The notes under the pieces are model-generated. The model did not search any database, was not told where the DNA came from, and saw nothing but the letters and a program-made list of their open reading frames with translations. Below are positions 19,703 to 30,172 of a stretch of DNA of 64,000 nucleotides, piece after piece (position 1 is the first letter of the stretch; each line of letters starts with the position of its first letter). Both the position numbers and the translations under genes were made by a program. The stretch is from Anthoceros angustus (taxonomy: Eukaryota > Streptophyta > Anthocerotopsida > Anthocerotales > Anthocerotaceae): assembly GCA_010909165.1 (NCBI GenBank), contig MU008160.1:1178001-1242000 (forward strand), in the 5' to 3' direction.

Positions 19703-22690
19703 TCAATGCCTATCCCCACACGAACAAAATCCATCCAGGAGACGGTGCACTTGGTGTGAATCTCGAACTATAATCTCTCGCTGTTCAAGGCGTGACATGA
19801 TCTTGGAGCTGCTGTGGCAGTCATGACACATTCGAAGGTTTTTAAGTACCTAGCAGAAGTGTGCCATCAGGAGTGTTCAGCAGTCCATCCGCCAAGGCCA
19901 GCTTCTCTGCATGGCCACACAAGGCATCTTCATTCTCCTGTTCGGACACTGCTCTCAGCACCGACTGTGTTTGCGGCACATGCCCACCTTGCTTCTTCAA
20001 CCTCATACATACACTCCTCAGCTTTGATGAGATGTCAGCCCTCTCCTCTCCCACAGTAAACTCGTGGACCTTGTTCTGCACTTCGATGCACACCTTTGCA
20101 GCCTTCTTCCAGGCACGTGCCGACTTTCTAAGCCTCTCGATTGTGCCCACGCCTTCCCACCTGCCAGCGTTCACGTACATGGAAACCAACAAAACATTAT
20201 GGTGAGGCATTTCCAGGTTCCAGTTCTGTAAGATGCTCGAAACATTGCCTTCCACCCTCTGCATCACCATGGTTCTTACAGGCACTCAGCAGTGACGTCC
20301 AGCCCACCACACGGTTCTGGAATGGCTTAGCCTGCAGAAACGACTTCGCTTCATCCAGATGTCCTGATTGCCCAAGAAGGTCCACCATGCAGTTGTAGTG
20401 ATCATCTGTGGGTACAATACCGTTGTCCTCCACCATCATTTTGAAGTACCGCTGGCCCTCCTCCACCAGACCGACGTGACAGCATGCCACAAGCATGCTG
20501 TCACGTCGGTCTGGTGGACTCATTAGGCTCCACGCCTTGCTGAGACATCTCATCAAAGCACTGCTTTGCCTTTTGACCATTGCCATGTTCGGCATAGCCA
20601 TTGAGCAGAGCACTCCATGTAACCACACCCCATACGGGCAACCTGTCAACTCCTCGGCGAGCTTCCTCGAGGCTCCCACACTTAGAATACATGTCCACCA
20701 GGCAGTTGCTGACCATTACATTAGCTTCCAATCCCTGTTCCTGAATCTCTGCACGAAGCTCCCTCCCATAATGCACCACTCCCACGCTGGAACATGCTTG
20801 AAGGAGGGACACAAATGTCAGGTGATTGGGGGTGGTGCCCTCCTGCTGCATACTGGCATAGAGAGCTATAGCTTCACGACCGAGCCCCTACTGAGTGTAT
20901 CCTGCGATCATGGCATTCCAAGTCACCACGTCTCTTATAGGCAATTTGGAAAACAAAGCACGAGCATCCTCCGGGCTTTCACCTTTGGCATACATGCCCA
21001 TCATGCTGATGCAAACAGAGACATCAGCTTCCAGGCACCTATCACGGATCTGTGCATGAAGCTGCTTCCCCCGATGCAATGCTCCCACACTGGCACATGC
21101 TTGAAGTAGGCAGAGAAATGTAATATGGTCGGCCGGAGTCAAGCCCATCATCTGCATCCTGTCATACAGATCAAGAACTTTCCTGCAATCATGGCATTCC
21201 AAGTCACCAAATCTTTCGTGGGCAATGAATCAAACACTTGGCGAGCATCACCTACACTCCCGCATTTAGAGTACATGTCCACCAGGCAGTTACCTGTAAC
21301 AACAACAGCTGCAAGCCCTTCCAGCTCAATCTGCATATGAAGCTGCTTCCCCTGGTGCAGGGCCCCAATACTGGCACACGCACACATATGTAACTCGATC
21401 ACCCAGGATCATGCTCTCTCTCTCATGGGTAGTCGGTCAAACACTCTGCGAGCATCCTCCACGCTGCCGCATTTTGGAATACATGTCCACCAAGCAATTG
21501 CCAACAAGTAAATCAGCATCTAGTCCTCTTTGCCGAATCTCTTTGTGAAGCTGCTTCCCTTGATGCAAAGCTTCCAAACTAGCACACGACTGGAGTGAGC
21601 ACACGAATGTTACCTTATTGACTTGAAAGCCATCAAGTTACATCCTATCGTACAGATGAAAAACTTCTTCACGAAGATCCTGCTAAGCATATCCAGCAAT
21701 CATAGCATTCCATTCCACCACCGTCTTGGTGGCCATTGCATCGAGAAACTGTGCGAGCCTCCTCCAACCTCCTGCATTTGGCATACATGTTCACCAGGCT
21801 GCTGCCAACGAAGCTACTAGACTTGGCATCACTGCCCAGAATATCAGCATGCACCTCCTTTCCTGCAACCAAGTCCGTGGCAGATCCGCACGCCTTCAGA
21901 ACTGCCACAAAGATGTGGTTGTCCGGCTTCAAGCCCGACTCCCGCATCTGCCTGTAAAAGGCGATGACCTCCGCAGGCCGTCCCAGCCGGGCATATGCCA
22001 GAATGATGGAAGACCACATGTAGACATTGGGTACCTCCACTTTCCCGAATACCTGCACTGCATTCTCCTGCTTGCGATGGGCAGCATACATCCCCAAAAT
22101 GTGGGTTGCCACGAATGCGTCGCTCTCGTACCCGCCATTCCTGGCAATGGAATGCACTTTCCTACCCAGCAGCAGGTCCTTCTCTCCCGAGCACCTCTTC
22201 AGCAAACGATACAGAACAGAGTCAGGCACGCGACATCCCCGCTGCACCAGGCCGTCCAACGCTTCCACAGCCTCGCTCAGCTCCCCATCCTCGCATCTCC
22301 TGCTCAGCCTCTCCACCATTGCCGCCCTTTCCCCATCCCCATCCCCTGCGCCTCCATCCCCCTTGGCCAGCTGCAAACCCCACCCATTCCGGCTTCAGCC
22401 GGCTGTTGAGCCACAGCACCCGCCTGGATACCTTGTGCCTGAAGTCGGGATAGCGGGGACTGGGCTTGTCCGCCCCGTTGTCCCACCGCTGCCTGGGATC
22501 CACGAAGAATTGGTGCCACAGCCGCTCCTCCCCGGTCTCTGCGGCACCAACAGCCTGCGGGGTATAAGGCCTGCACACTCCCGTCCCCGGAGCTCGGCGG
22601 CTGCAGCAGCTGACGCAACGTCGGCAGGGGAAGGGGACACGGCAGAATTTCTGCCAGTGCCATGGCCATGCCCACCACCGGGTTCCATCG
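19703..22690 (-). pseudogene. PPR-DYW pseudogene with PDF-like N-terminus
   Basis: Reads on the minus strand through broken frames. The N-terminal part at ~22.5 kb has L-W-H-Q-F-F-V-D-P-R-Q-R-W-D-N and Y-P-D-F-R-H-K, the PDF motif of OSB (organellar ssDNA-binding) proteins. Then come PPR repeats (22376 to ~20.2 kb) and a DYW region with K-V-C-I-E-V-Q-N-K-V-H-E-F, G-H-A-E-K and, after a one-base insertion near 19850, C-H-D-C-H and terminal C-S-C-G-D-R-H, stop at 19703. At least six frame breaks are visible, one of them a perfect palindrome (20462-20518). It is a paralogue of the gene at 32784 and shares its DRH ending. Confidence 0.85.
20462..20518. repeat. perfect 26-bp inverted repeat, 5-bp spacer
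   Basis: Arms 20462-20487 and 20493-20518 are exact reverse complements around CACAA. The right arm (read on the minus strand, the left in coding order is reversed) is normal PPR coding sequence for A-C-x-H-x-G-L-V-E-E; the other arm replaces the codons expected before it. This is the signature of a template-switch mutation. Confidence 0.9.
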
Positions 22691-22929
22691 TGATGGATGG
22701 AAAACAACAAAATCAAAGCGGATATCCAGTCCTCGTCGTCATCCGGGCGATGGAATTTCCTTCCCTCTTACCCCACATTGTTGGTGCTGATCGGAGGCTT
22801 GTACGCAGGTTGTTTGTGCGGTGCTTTGTTGGATGTTTGCTTAGGAAAGAGGTTTCAGAATTCTGTGTCTGTCCAGCTTTGACATCCGCGAATGCCAACA
22901 GGCGGGTTTTCCGAGTAGTCAGCAATTGG

Positions 22930-23410
22930 CAGCAAGGTACGGATCTTCTCCACCACCATTCATCTTGCCTGTTCAGCGGGATGGACTCCAGATAAGGCAA
23001 GCCACATCAGGGACCAAGGTGAAGACGGCACCGGCCAGCCTATTTCTGGGGTTCATGAATTGGACCCCACACGCCTCTCATGAGAGGCCGGGGTGGCATG
23101 TTGCTACGGCTACGATTGCTGCTCCTGCGTCCTGGAGAAGGCTGTGAGACGCTTTCCAGATCGTTTGCCACAACTGCAGCGGCAACCAAGGTAACAGCTG
23201 CCTTGCACAATCCTTGGATGAGTGTCTTGGCTGGTGTGAAGCTGGGGCAGGCACCAAGGACCAAGGTTAGGGTTCCCGGAGATGCTGGCAAGGAGCAGGA
23301 GCAGGCGCAGCTGGATCTTTCCCTGAGGCGGTTATTTGAGGAGGGCTCAGTGATGTGACTGAGGCGTTGGACCTACAGGTGCAGCAATCCTCAATCGTTC
23401 CCCACACTCA
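22930..23410 (+). pseudogene. third copy of the PPR presequence cassette
   Basis: Plus-strand sequence from 'catcttgcctgttcagcggg' to 'ttccccacactcacc' is a diverged copy of 11980-12440 and 13743-14200. The frame 23080-23358 (MRGRGG, R-S-F-A-T-T-A-A-A, then L-D-L-S-L-R-R-L-F-E-E-G) is the best preserved of the three and joins presequence to the first PPR helix region before ending in TGA. The PPR array itself is absent. It lies head to head with the minus-strand pseudogene. Confidence 0.75.
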
Positions 23411-24190
23411 CCATTTACTCTGCACGGTCCGTTCGCATACCCGACCACCATGCCGTTGGAACCCGGATTGAAATCGCAGTGGCACGCAGGAAGCGCCATC
23501 TTCCACCAACTCACCGGCGAAGCGCTTCCGATATCCTCCTGACTAGGCGAAATGACAAATAAATCGACGAACGTGGACACCACTGCCGTGAGAACGCGCG
23601 GAGAACGAATGTGAATTGGCATATATTCGCAAGCTTGCCAAGCCCGTGGAACTCAAGATTATGAGATGAGTTTACTATGAGTTTATCATGTGCCACACAA
23701 AGCGGAACGGAATGTTACAAAAAAACAAGCTGACCGATCATCGTGTAAAAGCAATTCGCTCTCAAATCCATCTCACCGTGCGTTAGAGCCTTAGTCACGG
23801 ACCCATAGTGTAAGCCTACATGACAAGTGGTTTCGGCTGCAGTGATGATTCTTCAAAAAAAACCCTAGACATTCCATAGCGGACGTGCCACAACAAGGGC
23901 TTCTATAGTATTACATGGGGTAGACACAACAAGGGCTACCATAATATATCATAGGGTGTATAGTCGCGGGTCTGATGCCCTCTAGTAGTTTGTTCACAAT
24001 GCGGGTCTGATGCCCTTTAGTAGTTTGTTCACAACTGCCTTGGTGTAGATGGGACTTCCCCTCTCTACTTTTTTTATAAAATCTCCATGTTCATAACATA
24101 ACATGGGACACCTAAAATATAATTTAGGGTTAGAACACGAGAGTATATTTTCTAGTAGTGTTATTTTATCAATTGTTGTGAGTACACTGA
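23411..24190. other. unassigned, with a 43-bp tandem duplication
   Basis: 'gcgggtctgatgccct' with 'tagtagtttgttcacaa' occurs twice in tandem at ~23957-24033. Then comes 'gtagatgggacttcccctct' (24043), which recurs at 41091 and seems to be an end of a dispersed repeat family. No gene is seen. Confidence 0.5.
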
Positions 24191-24478
24191 TCAATAGATC
24201 TTGTGCCTTCTCGTTACAGGCAAGTTAAAGGTCAAGCTCAAATCATGCAGTGGATTTGGGAATTGTACAATGAACAATGCCCAGAAATCTCTTTGCCGCA
24301 AAACTCCTTTTCTTCTTGAGAACCAAATATCATAATCTCTTCCATTAAATCTATCTTTCTCTTTCAAGTTGTCACCATAATGATTGACCACAGTATTATC
24401 ATTGATATCATTTATAGGTGGATTACCTCGTAGACTAAAGGGAACATCTTGTTCCTCTTGGTCAACTTCTCCAGCCAT
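24191..24478 (-). pseudogene. copia Gag N-terminal fragment
   Basis: A 95-residue minus-strand frame with F-N-G-R-D-Y-D-I-W-F-S-R-R-K-G-V-L, the pattern of the copia Gag N-terminal domain (F-x-G-x-N-Y-x-x-W). No further copia domains or LTRs are seen around it. Confidence 0.5.
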
Positions 24479-25995
24479 TTTAAGTGATCTATAAAATTAG
24501 ACCTCACTTAAACAACCATTCTTCTTCTTTCGCATAATCGAAGAAGATAGACCTGCATTTGGGGCAATTCCATTGTGATTGAAATTCTATACTTGATTTC
24601 GTAAATTCTTTATTATTCATTGTAATTTGAAGTAGGTGAGAAAAATATGTGTTTGGATTTTTGCAGAATGTTTGAATAGAATGTTTGGATAATGAAATAT
24701 CGAGTTTATGAAAAATTTTGATTAGATTGCAAATTTTTTGTCTTAAAAATCCTAATTGAGTGTTTGTAGACTTATTTCTTGATCTAATGCAAGCAACAAT
24801 GTTTCATTTGCTAATGGCTAGTAGGTTAGAAATTGAAGAAAGCAATAAGCCAACCACGCAAACTAGGAATATTTTGAAGGGCTAATTCTAATGCCTTGAT
24901 GTGAATTGGACTAAAAACTTCAAGTAAATCACATCTAGCCAGGTTGGTCAACTTTCATTGATTTGCATTCTTAATAAGAATAGAGGCAATGAAATTTGTG
25001 ATGTAGATGGATAATCTAGCGGCTCCATTTTTGCTCCAGAAAATAGAGTCGTTATAGGGCGGGGATCCCATGCATGGGGTTCCTATAGTTACGGGCCCCA
25101 GAGACAAGTGAACGGTCTCTTGATGCCTCGCTCCACCAGCATCTACTCATTCTCTCTCCCTTTTCGTCTCTCTCTCCCTGATTTGGTGGATTTTTTCCTC
25201 TCCGTGATCCAACTTTCATGCTAGGGCTTCTTCGAGTGGTACCATGAAAAGGCTTACGTGCGCAATTCAGCCTTGTGTGATGTGAGAAGGGCACTTAGTG
25301 CGTCGAGCATCGCCTCGCCCTTGCAAGGCAACGCTGTCAAGGTATTTACAATACCATATCTTTCTTATTGCTTCTTAATTTCAGGACTTAATATCTGGTT
25401 ACCTAGCCTTCTTGCCCCTAGATGCGCACACTTGTGCGCGCACCTGAGGCAAGAAGCACACTTGGGTCTTCTTGCTCCCGCGTGCGTAAACAAGCTTGCG
25501 CAATGCCACAGTGAGCGTACAAACGTGCTTGCGCACTCATCTCGTTCTACCATGTTTTAACAGAAATGCTTGTATTGGACAAACGGTGGACATGGAGAAA
25601 TAGCGTGTAACTGGCGGTTCTGATTATCTTCACCCCTTCGAAATCGCGGTGCTCACCCATAGATGCGACACAGTGCGATCCAATGAACATGTAGGGTGTG
25701 GTACCGTGGGTTTGAACACCATTTTTAAATTGGCAAACATCATTAAAAAAATCTAAATAAAAATGTGCATTTTCGCACTTTTTACATTACATTGTAGCAA
25801 GACCATTACCATACCATATATCTCATGAGCTCCATGCCTTCTCATCTACTTTCTTTTCATGCCTTCCCATATACTCTCTCTTTGCGAAACACATATGTAA
25901 GCATACACCAATATCCGATTCCTCCATCCCGTTGGCGTCGAGCTCTTCGCAAATGCAGTGGACGATGGTTAACTAGCTTTTGCAAAAGCGCTACT
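24479..25995. other. AT-rich sequence without recognised genes
   Basis: 24.5-25.0 kb is strongly AT-rich. A pyrimidine-rich stretch with 'tctctctccc' lies at ~25.1-25.2 kb. 25.4-25.55 kb has short imperfect repeats of 'tgcgcgcacctgaggcaag' type. No supported coding region. Confidence 0.4.
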
Positions 25996-26272
25996 TAGAC
26001 AAAAGCTTCCACAAATACGTAGCTTTCGATGTTTTTTGCAAGTGCAAAAGCTCGACTTAGACAGACTTAGACAAAAGCTTCCACAAATACGTAGCTTCCG
26101 ATGTTTTTTGCAAGTGCAAAAGTTCGACTTAGACAAAAGCTTCCACAAATACGTAGCTTCCGATGTTTTTTGCAAGTGCAAAAGCTCGACTTAGACAAAA
26201 GCTTCCACAAATACGTAGCTTCCGATGTTTTTTGCAAGTGCAAAAGCTCGACTTAGACAAAAGCTTCCGCAA
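25996..26272. repeat. ~63-bp tandem repeat, ~4-5 copies
   Basis: The unit includes 'gcttccacaaatacgtagct' and 'gatgttttttgcaagtgcaa'. It ends exactly where the 1.08-kb tandem duplication begins, and the shared 'aagcttccgc' motif joins the two. Confidence 0.85.
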
Positions 26273-26273
26273 C

Positions 26274-28438
26274 AATCTTCATTCAAGATGTGACATCCAA
26301 ACATGATTTCATTGGAACCCCACATTTAAGCGTCCTTGAGACAAATCAGTGCTTGGTGGGGTGTCACCCGTCCCTAACTTCATGGTTCTGTGGGGCCACA
26401 TGTTGTAAACATGATGCCCTCGTCTCCACATTAGTGCCATATAGGGTTACTCCATCGTCTTTACCGTGTGTGGGCCCGATAGTTGTTATTGTCCCACGGG
26501 GTTATTCTAGTAAAAGCATCCTAATACAAGACTTTGATAGATACTTTGAAATATCTCCTGCAGGCCTTGTTAAGATTAGCCAAGAACGCTTTATGCTCCG
26601 AGGCGAGGGCTGTCATGTCGTCTTTTTCCTCGCTTTCCGAGGTTGGGCTCCGGGGGCTTCAAGCGTCCCTCCTGGAGAAACATTATGGGCAGGCGAAGTT
26701 GGCCCTCCTCCGGGACTCCTTCATTCCTAGGCCCACTTGGGCTCGTCTTCGGTCTTGCTCGGGGAAGGGGGCAGGTTCTTGGCTTCTGGTTCGACCCAGT
26801 ATTCAAGTGTTTCACATCGCACTAGCAACTTTTTCCACCGTGATGCACTGGGCTTGGTCCATCCTCTAGCTTGCTCTCTTTCAACTTGCACCGCGGGCCC
26901 CTCTTTATGACTCGGACGCACTTGGCTAGGTATTCCGCAGGTAGGCAGCGTATCACTACGCATGACGCCGTCCGGACGTCATGTTGTCTATTGCTAGGGA
27001 AGGCGGGTTCTTTCCATTTAGGGAGCGCCTTACACATTGCTCAATGGGGTTTCGCTTAGAGCTGATCTATTTTGACCCGGGGATTAGGTTTCAGCTTGCT
27101 TGATGCGTGTAATGATCCCACCCGAGATAGTGTCTCCACACATGTTATCCTTAACCCTCCGTTGGGCGGCGAGGGATGCGCGATGACTAGGGTAATGCCT
27201 TGTGTGACGACCACGCCTTTGTCCCCTGCCATCGAGACTCACGGAGCCATGGGCAAGGATTTCTATGTTCGTCAAGGCTTGCGCTAGGGCTTATCACACC
27301 GCAAGAATGGGGTTGGCCTCCTCCTTTCTTGTATTGTTGCTTTCTTCCGCAATCTTCATTCAAGATGTGACATCCAAACATGATTTCATTGGAACCCCAC
27401 ATTTAAGCGTCCTTGAGACAAATCAGTGCTTGGTGGGGTGTCACCCGTCCCTAACTTCATGGTTCTGTGGGGCCACATGTTGTAAACATGATGCCCTCGT
27501 CTCCACATTAGTGCCATATAGGGTTACTCCATCGTCTTTACCGTGTGTGGGCCCGATAGTTGTTATTGTCCCACGGGGTTATTCTAGTAAAAGCATCCTA
27601 ATACAAGACTTTGATAGATACTTTGAAATATCTCCTGCAGCCTTGTTAAGATTAGCCAAGAACGCTTTATGCTCGAGGCGAGGGTCGTCATCTTTTCCTC
27701 GCTCGAGGTTGGGCCCGGGCTTCAAGCGTCCCTCCGGAGAAACATTATGGGCAAAGCGGTTGGCCTCCTCCGGGACTCCTTCATTCCTAGGCCCACTTGG
27801 GCTCGTCTTCGGTCTTGCTCGGGGAAGGGGGCAGGTTCTTGGCTTCTGGTTCGACCCAGTATTCAAGTGTTTCACATCGCACTAGCAACTTTTTTCCACT
27901 GTGATGCACTTTCGCGTGGGCTTGGTCCATCCTCTAGCTTGCTCTCTTTCAACTTGCAGCTGCGGGGCCCCTCTTTATGACTCCGGGACGCACTTGGCTA
28001 GGTATTCCGCAGGTAGGCAGCGTATCACTACGCATGACGTCGTCCGGGACGTCATGTTGTCTATTGCTAGGGAAGGCGGGTTCTTTCCATTTAGGGAGCG
28101 CCCTTACACATTGCTCAATGGGGTTTCGCTTAGAGCTGATCTATTTTTGACCCGGGGGGATTAGGTTTCAGTTGCTTGATGCGGTGTAACAGATCCCACC
28201 CGAGATAGTGTCTCCACACATGTTATCCTTAACCCTCCAGGTTGGGCGGCGTAGGGATGCGCGATGACTAGGGTACTGTCTTGTGCAGGACGACCACGCC
28301 TTTGTCCCCCTTGCCATCGAGACTCACGGAGCCATGGGCAAGGATTTCTCTATGTTCGTCAAGGCTTGCGCTAGGGCTTATCACAGCCGCAAGAATGGGG
28401 TTGGCCTCCTCCTTTCTTGTATTGTTGCTTTCTTCCGG
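26274..28438 (+). mobile_element. retrotransposon 3' region, tandemly duplicated (2 x 1.08 kb)
   Basis: Units 26274-27350 and 27351-28438 are near-identical direct repeats; both boundaries carry CTTCCG. The plus-strand content, best read in unit B, is A-R-L-R-S-C-S-G-K-G-A-G-S-W-L, then L-S-T-C-S-C-G-A-P-L ... H-L-A-R (a zinc-binding-like cluster), R-I-T-T-H-D, E-R-P-Y-T-L-L-N-G, L-R-A-D-L, and P-L-A-I-E-T-H-G-A-M-G. I recognise this as the C-terminal part of plant reverse-transcriptase polyproteins, with a PD-(D/E)XK-like nuclease pattern (D ... E-T). The RT itself is not present. Unit A has more single-base losses. A diverged relative lies at 40.55-41.1 kb. Confidence 0.6.
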
Positions 28439-29689
28439 CAAAGAGTTTTCCATCGCTCTGCAGAGGGCGTTGCAGTATGTGACAAGAGCGAGCACGGAGA
28501 TGCTCTTCTTCGATAAGTTAGGCCTTTTCACATCCCTGACCACAAAGTTCTTTGGCTGGTTGGTAGTTTTGAAATGCATGATCGTGGGGGCTAGTCCCCA
28601 TGGCATGGTGCCCTTCGTTAGGTTTTTCCCTCTTTGTTTTATGGGGTGGATGAGTTTTCCCATCTCTTTTTTATAACAAAGTCTTATTTTCCTTTGAAAT
28701 ATCTATAAAGTGTACAAATTCACTAAAAAAAAGAAAGCTTTCGCAAAAAGGCGGCTTACGCAAAAGCTTTTGCTGCTTTTCACAAATGGGTCACATTAGC
28801 GCGCACACTTCCGTTCATGACTGCAAATTCAGTTCAACTCTACATCTCAACCAGCGCTCGATTGTTCGCTAACGGTTCAAGTGCTTGCCCTCGAATGTCA
28901 ACAAAACATGCCTAATGTGTCCCGAAAGCCTTAGATCCTAACTAGATATAACCCTTGCCATGGAAGGCCCACTGCTTTGAGCAGACTCAAGGTGTCCCTT
29001 GGGCCAACATATTGCTCGAATGCCCTTACAAATAAACCCTGGCTTGAATTGTAAGGGAGTTCCCTTTGTGGCATTCGAGTCGGTCATGCTTTACTACGTG
29101 AAAAAATTCCTCATTCCACCTCCACCTCAATTCAAGGATGAAGTGTTGGCCGCACCATTGCAGGTTTCTTTTGAGCTGTGGCAAGAGGATTATATCCCTC
29201 GGCTGGGATTCCAAGCTCGATAACCGGATCGCCCCGGCCAAAGACCTTAGAACATTGAAGCCTTAGATCCTAACTAGATATAAGCCTTACCGTGGCCCCC
29301 GGTGGGCAAAGGCGGGCCCTATCACCTGGCCATATGAGATTTACGCTCAGCCGTCCAACAGACTCTTGTCATAATGGTTTTTTGAGTTAGTAGTAGACTA
29401 CCAAGATAAAGAAAGTCATTGAATTCCACTGAGCTCCAGACCGTCCACCAGTCACCATCAGGGTCCCCGCGGACCACTGGGAACCTTGGTACATGTACAT
29501 GTACATACATCTATATGTACATCGGCTAGCAGCTCCACGATGATGACATCACAACCGCATATGATCACCAAGAGCACAGGATGACATGCATTGCCTTTTA
29601 ACATCCGTTCACTTTCCAAGTGAACGCATGTGAGACTCTGCTCTTCAGCAAGAGGGAATGCTGGGACGATGGGCTGGAAACCATATCAG
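28439..29689. other. retrotransposon tail and unassigned sequence
   Basis: 28439-28675 continues the plus-strand retrotransposon frame (F-H-R-S-A-E-G-V-A). The motif 'ccttagatcctaactagata' occurs at ~28930 and ~29260 as a direct repeat enclosing a 74-residue frame (28999-29223) that I cannot identify. The rest is unassigned. Confidence 0.4.
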
Positions 29690-29810
29690 CTTTCATCGGA
29701 CTGGTTGTATGGAGACTTCAGTAATCTGACTTTCATCAGACTGTTTGTATGGAGACTTCAATAATTCGACTTTCATCAGACTGGTTGAATGGAGAATTTT
29801 ATAATTCGAC
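29690..29810. repeat. ~40-bp tandem repeat, 3 copies
   Basis: Three copies of 'ctttcatcagactggttgta' with 'tggagacttcaataattc' directly precede the SSS leader sequence. Confidence 0.75.
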
Positions 29811-30172
29811 AAACAGAAGCTGAGCCCACAACAGTAGATAAATTCCTTCGACACTCAGTGGACCTCATCACCAGGGATGCAAGCTTGAGAGCCGGAATCC
29901 GCACAGGTGCAGAGAATTTCCTGCTCCACTCGGAGGTAGGGGACTTTGCATTCAGCCACTGCTTAAAAGGAAGGTTCACAGATTCCAACATTTGGTACTG
30001 TATGTTCTTCTGTACGCCTCCCAACCTGGCGGAAGAATTTGGTGGCGAAGTGTCCATACTTTAATCGGAATTCAGGCATACAAACTTCCGGTATGGATGA
30101 AGCAGCTGACTCTCTCCTTCTCCAGAGCAAGGCAGGGACCTCCCAGCAAGCCAGGCGCTTGCTGCGGCGGCC
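29811..30172 (+). promoter_or_regulatory. SSS gene 5' flank, duplicated at 11.0 kb
   Basis: Sequence from 'agaagctgagcccacaac' to the exon 1 ATG is shared with 11037-11316. It contains 'aagcagctgactctctcctt', which was used as a duplication breakpoint at 11317. Probable 5' UTR and promoter; no TATA box is clear. Confidence 0.5.
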
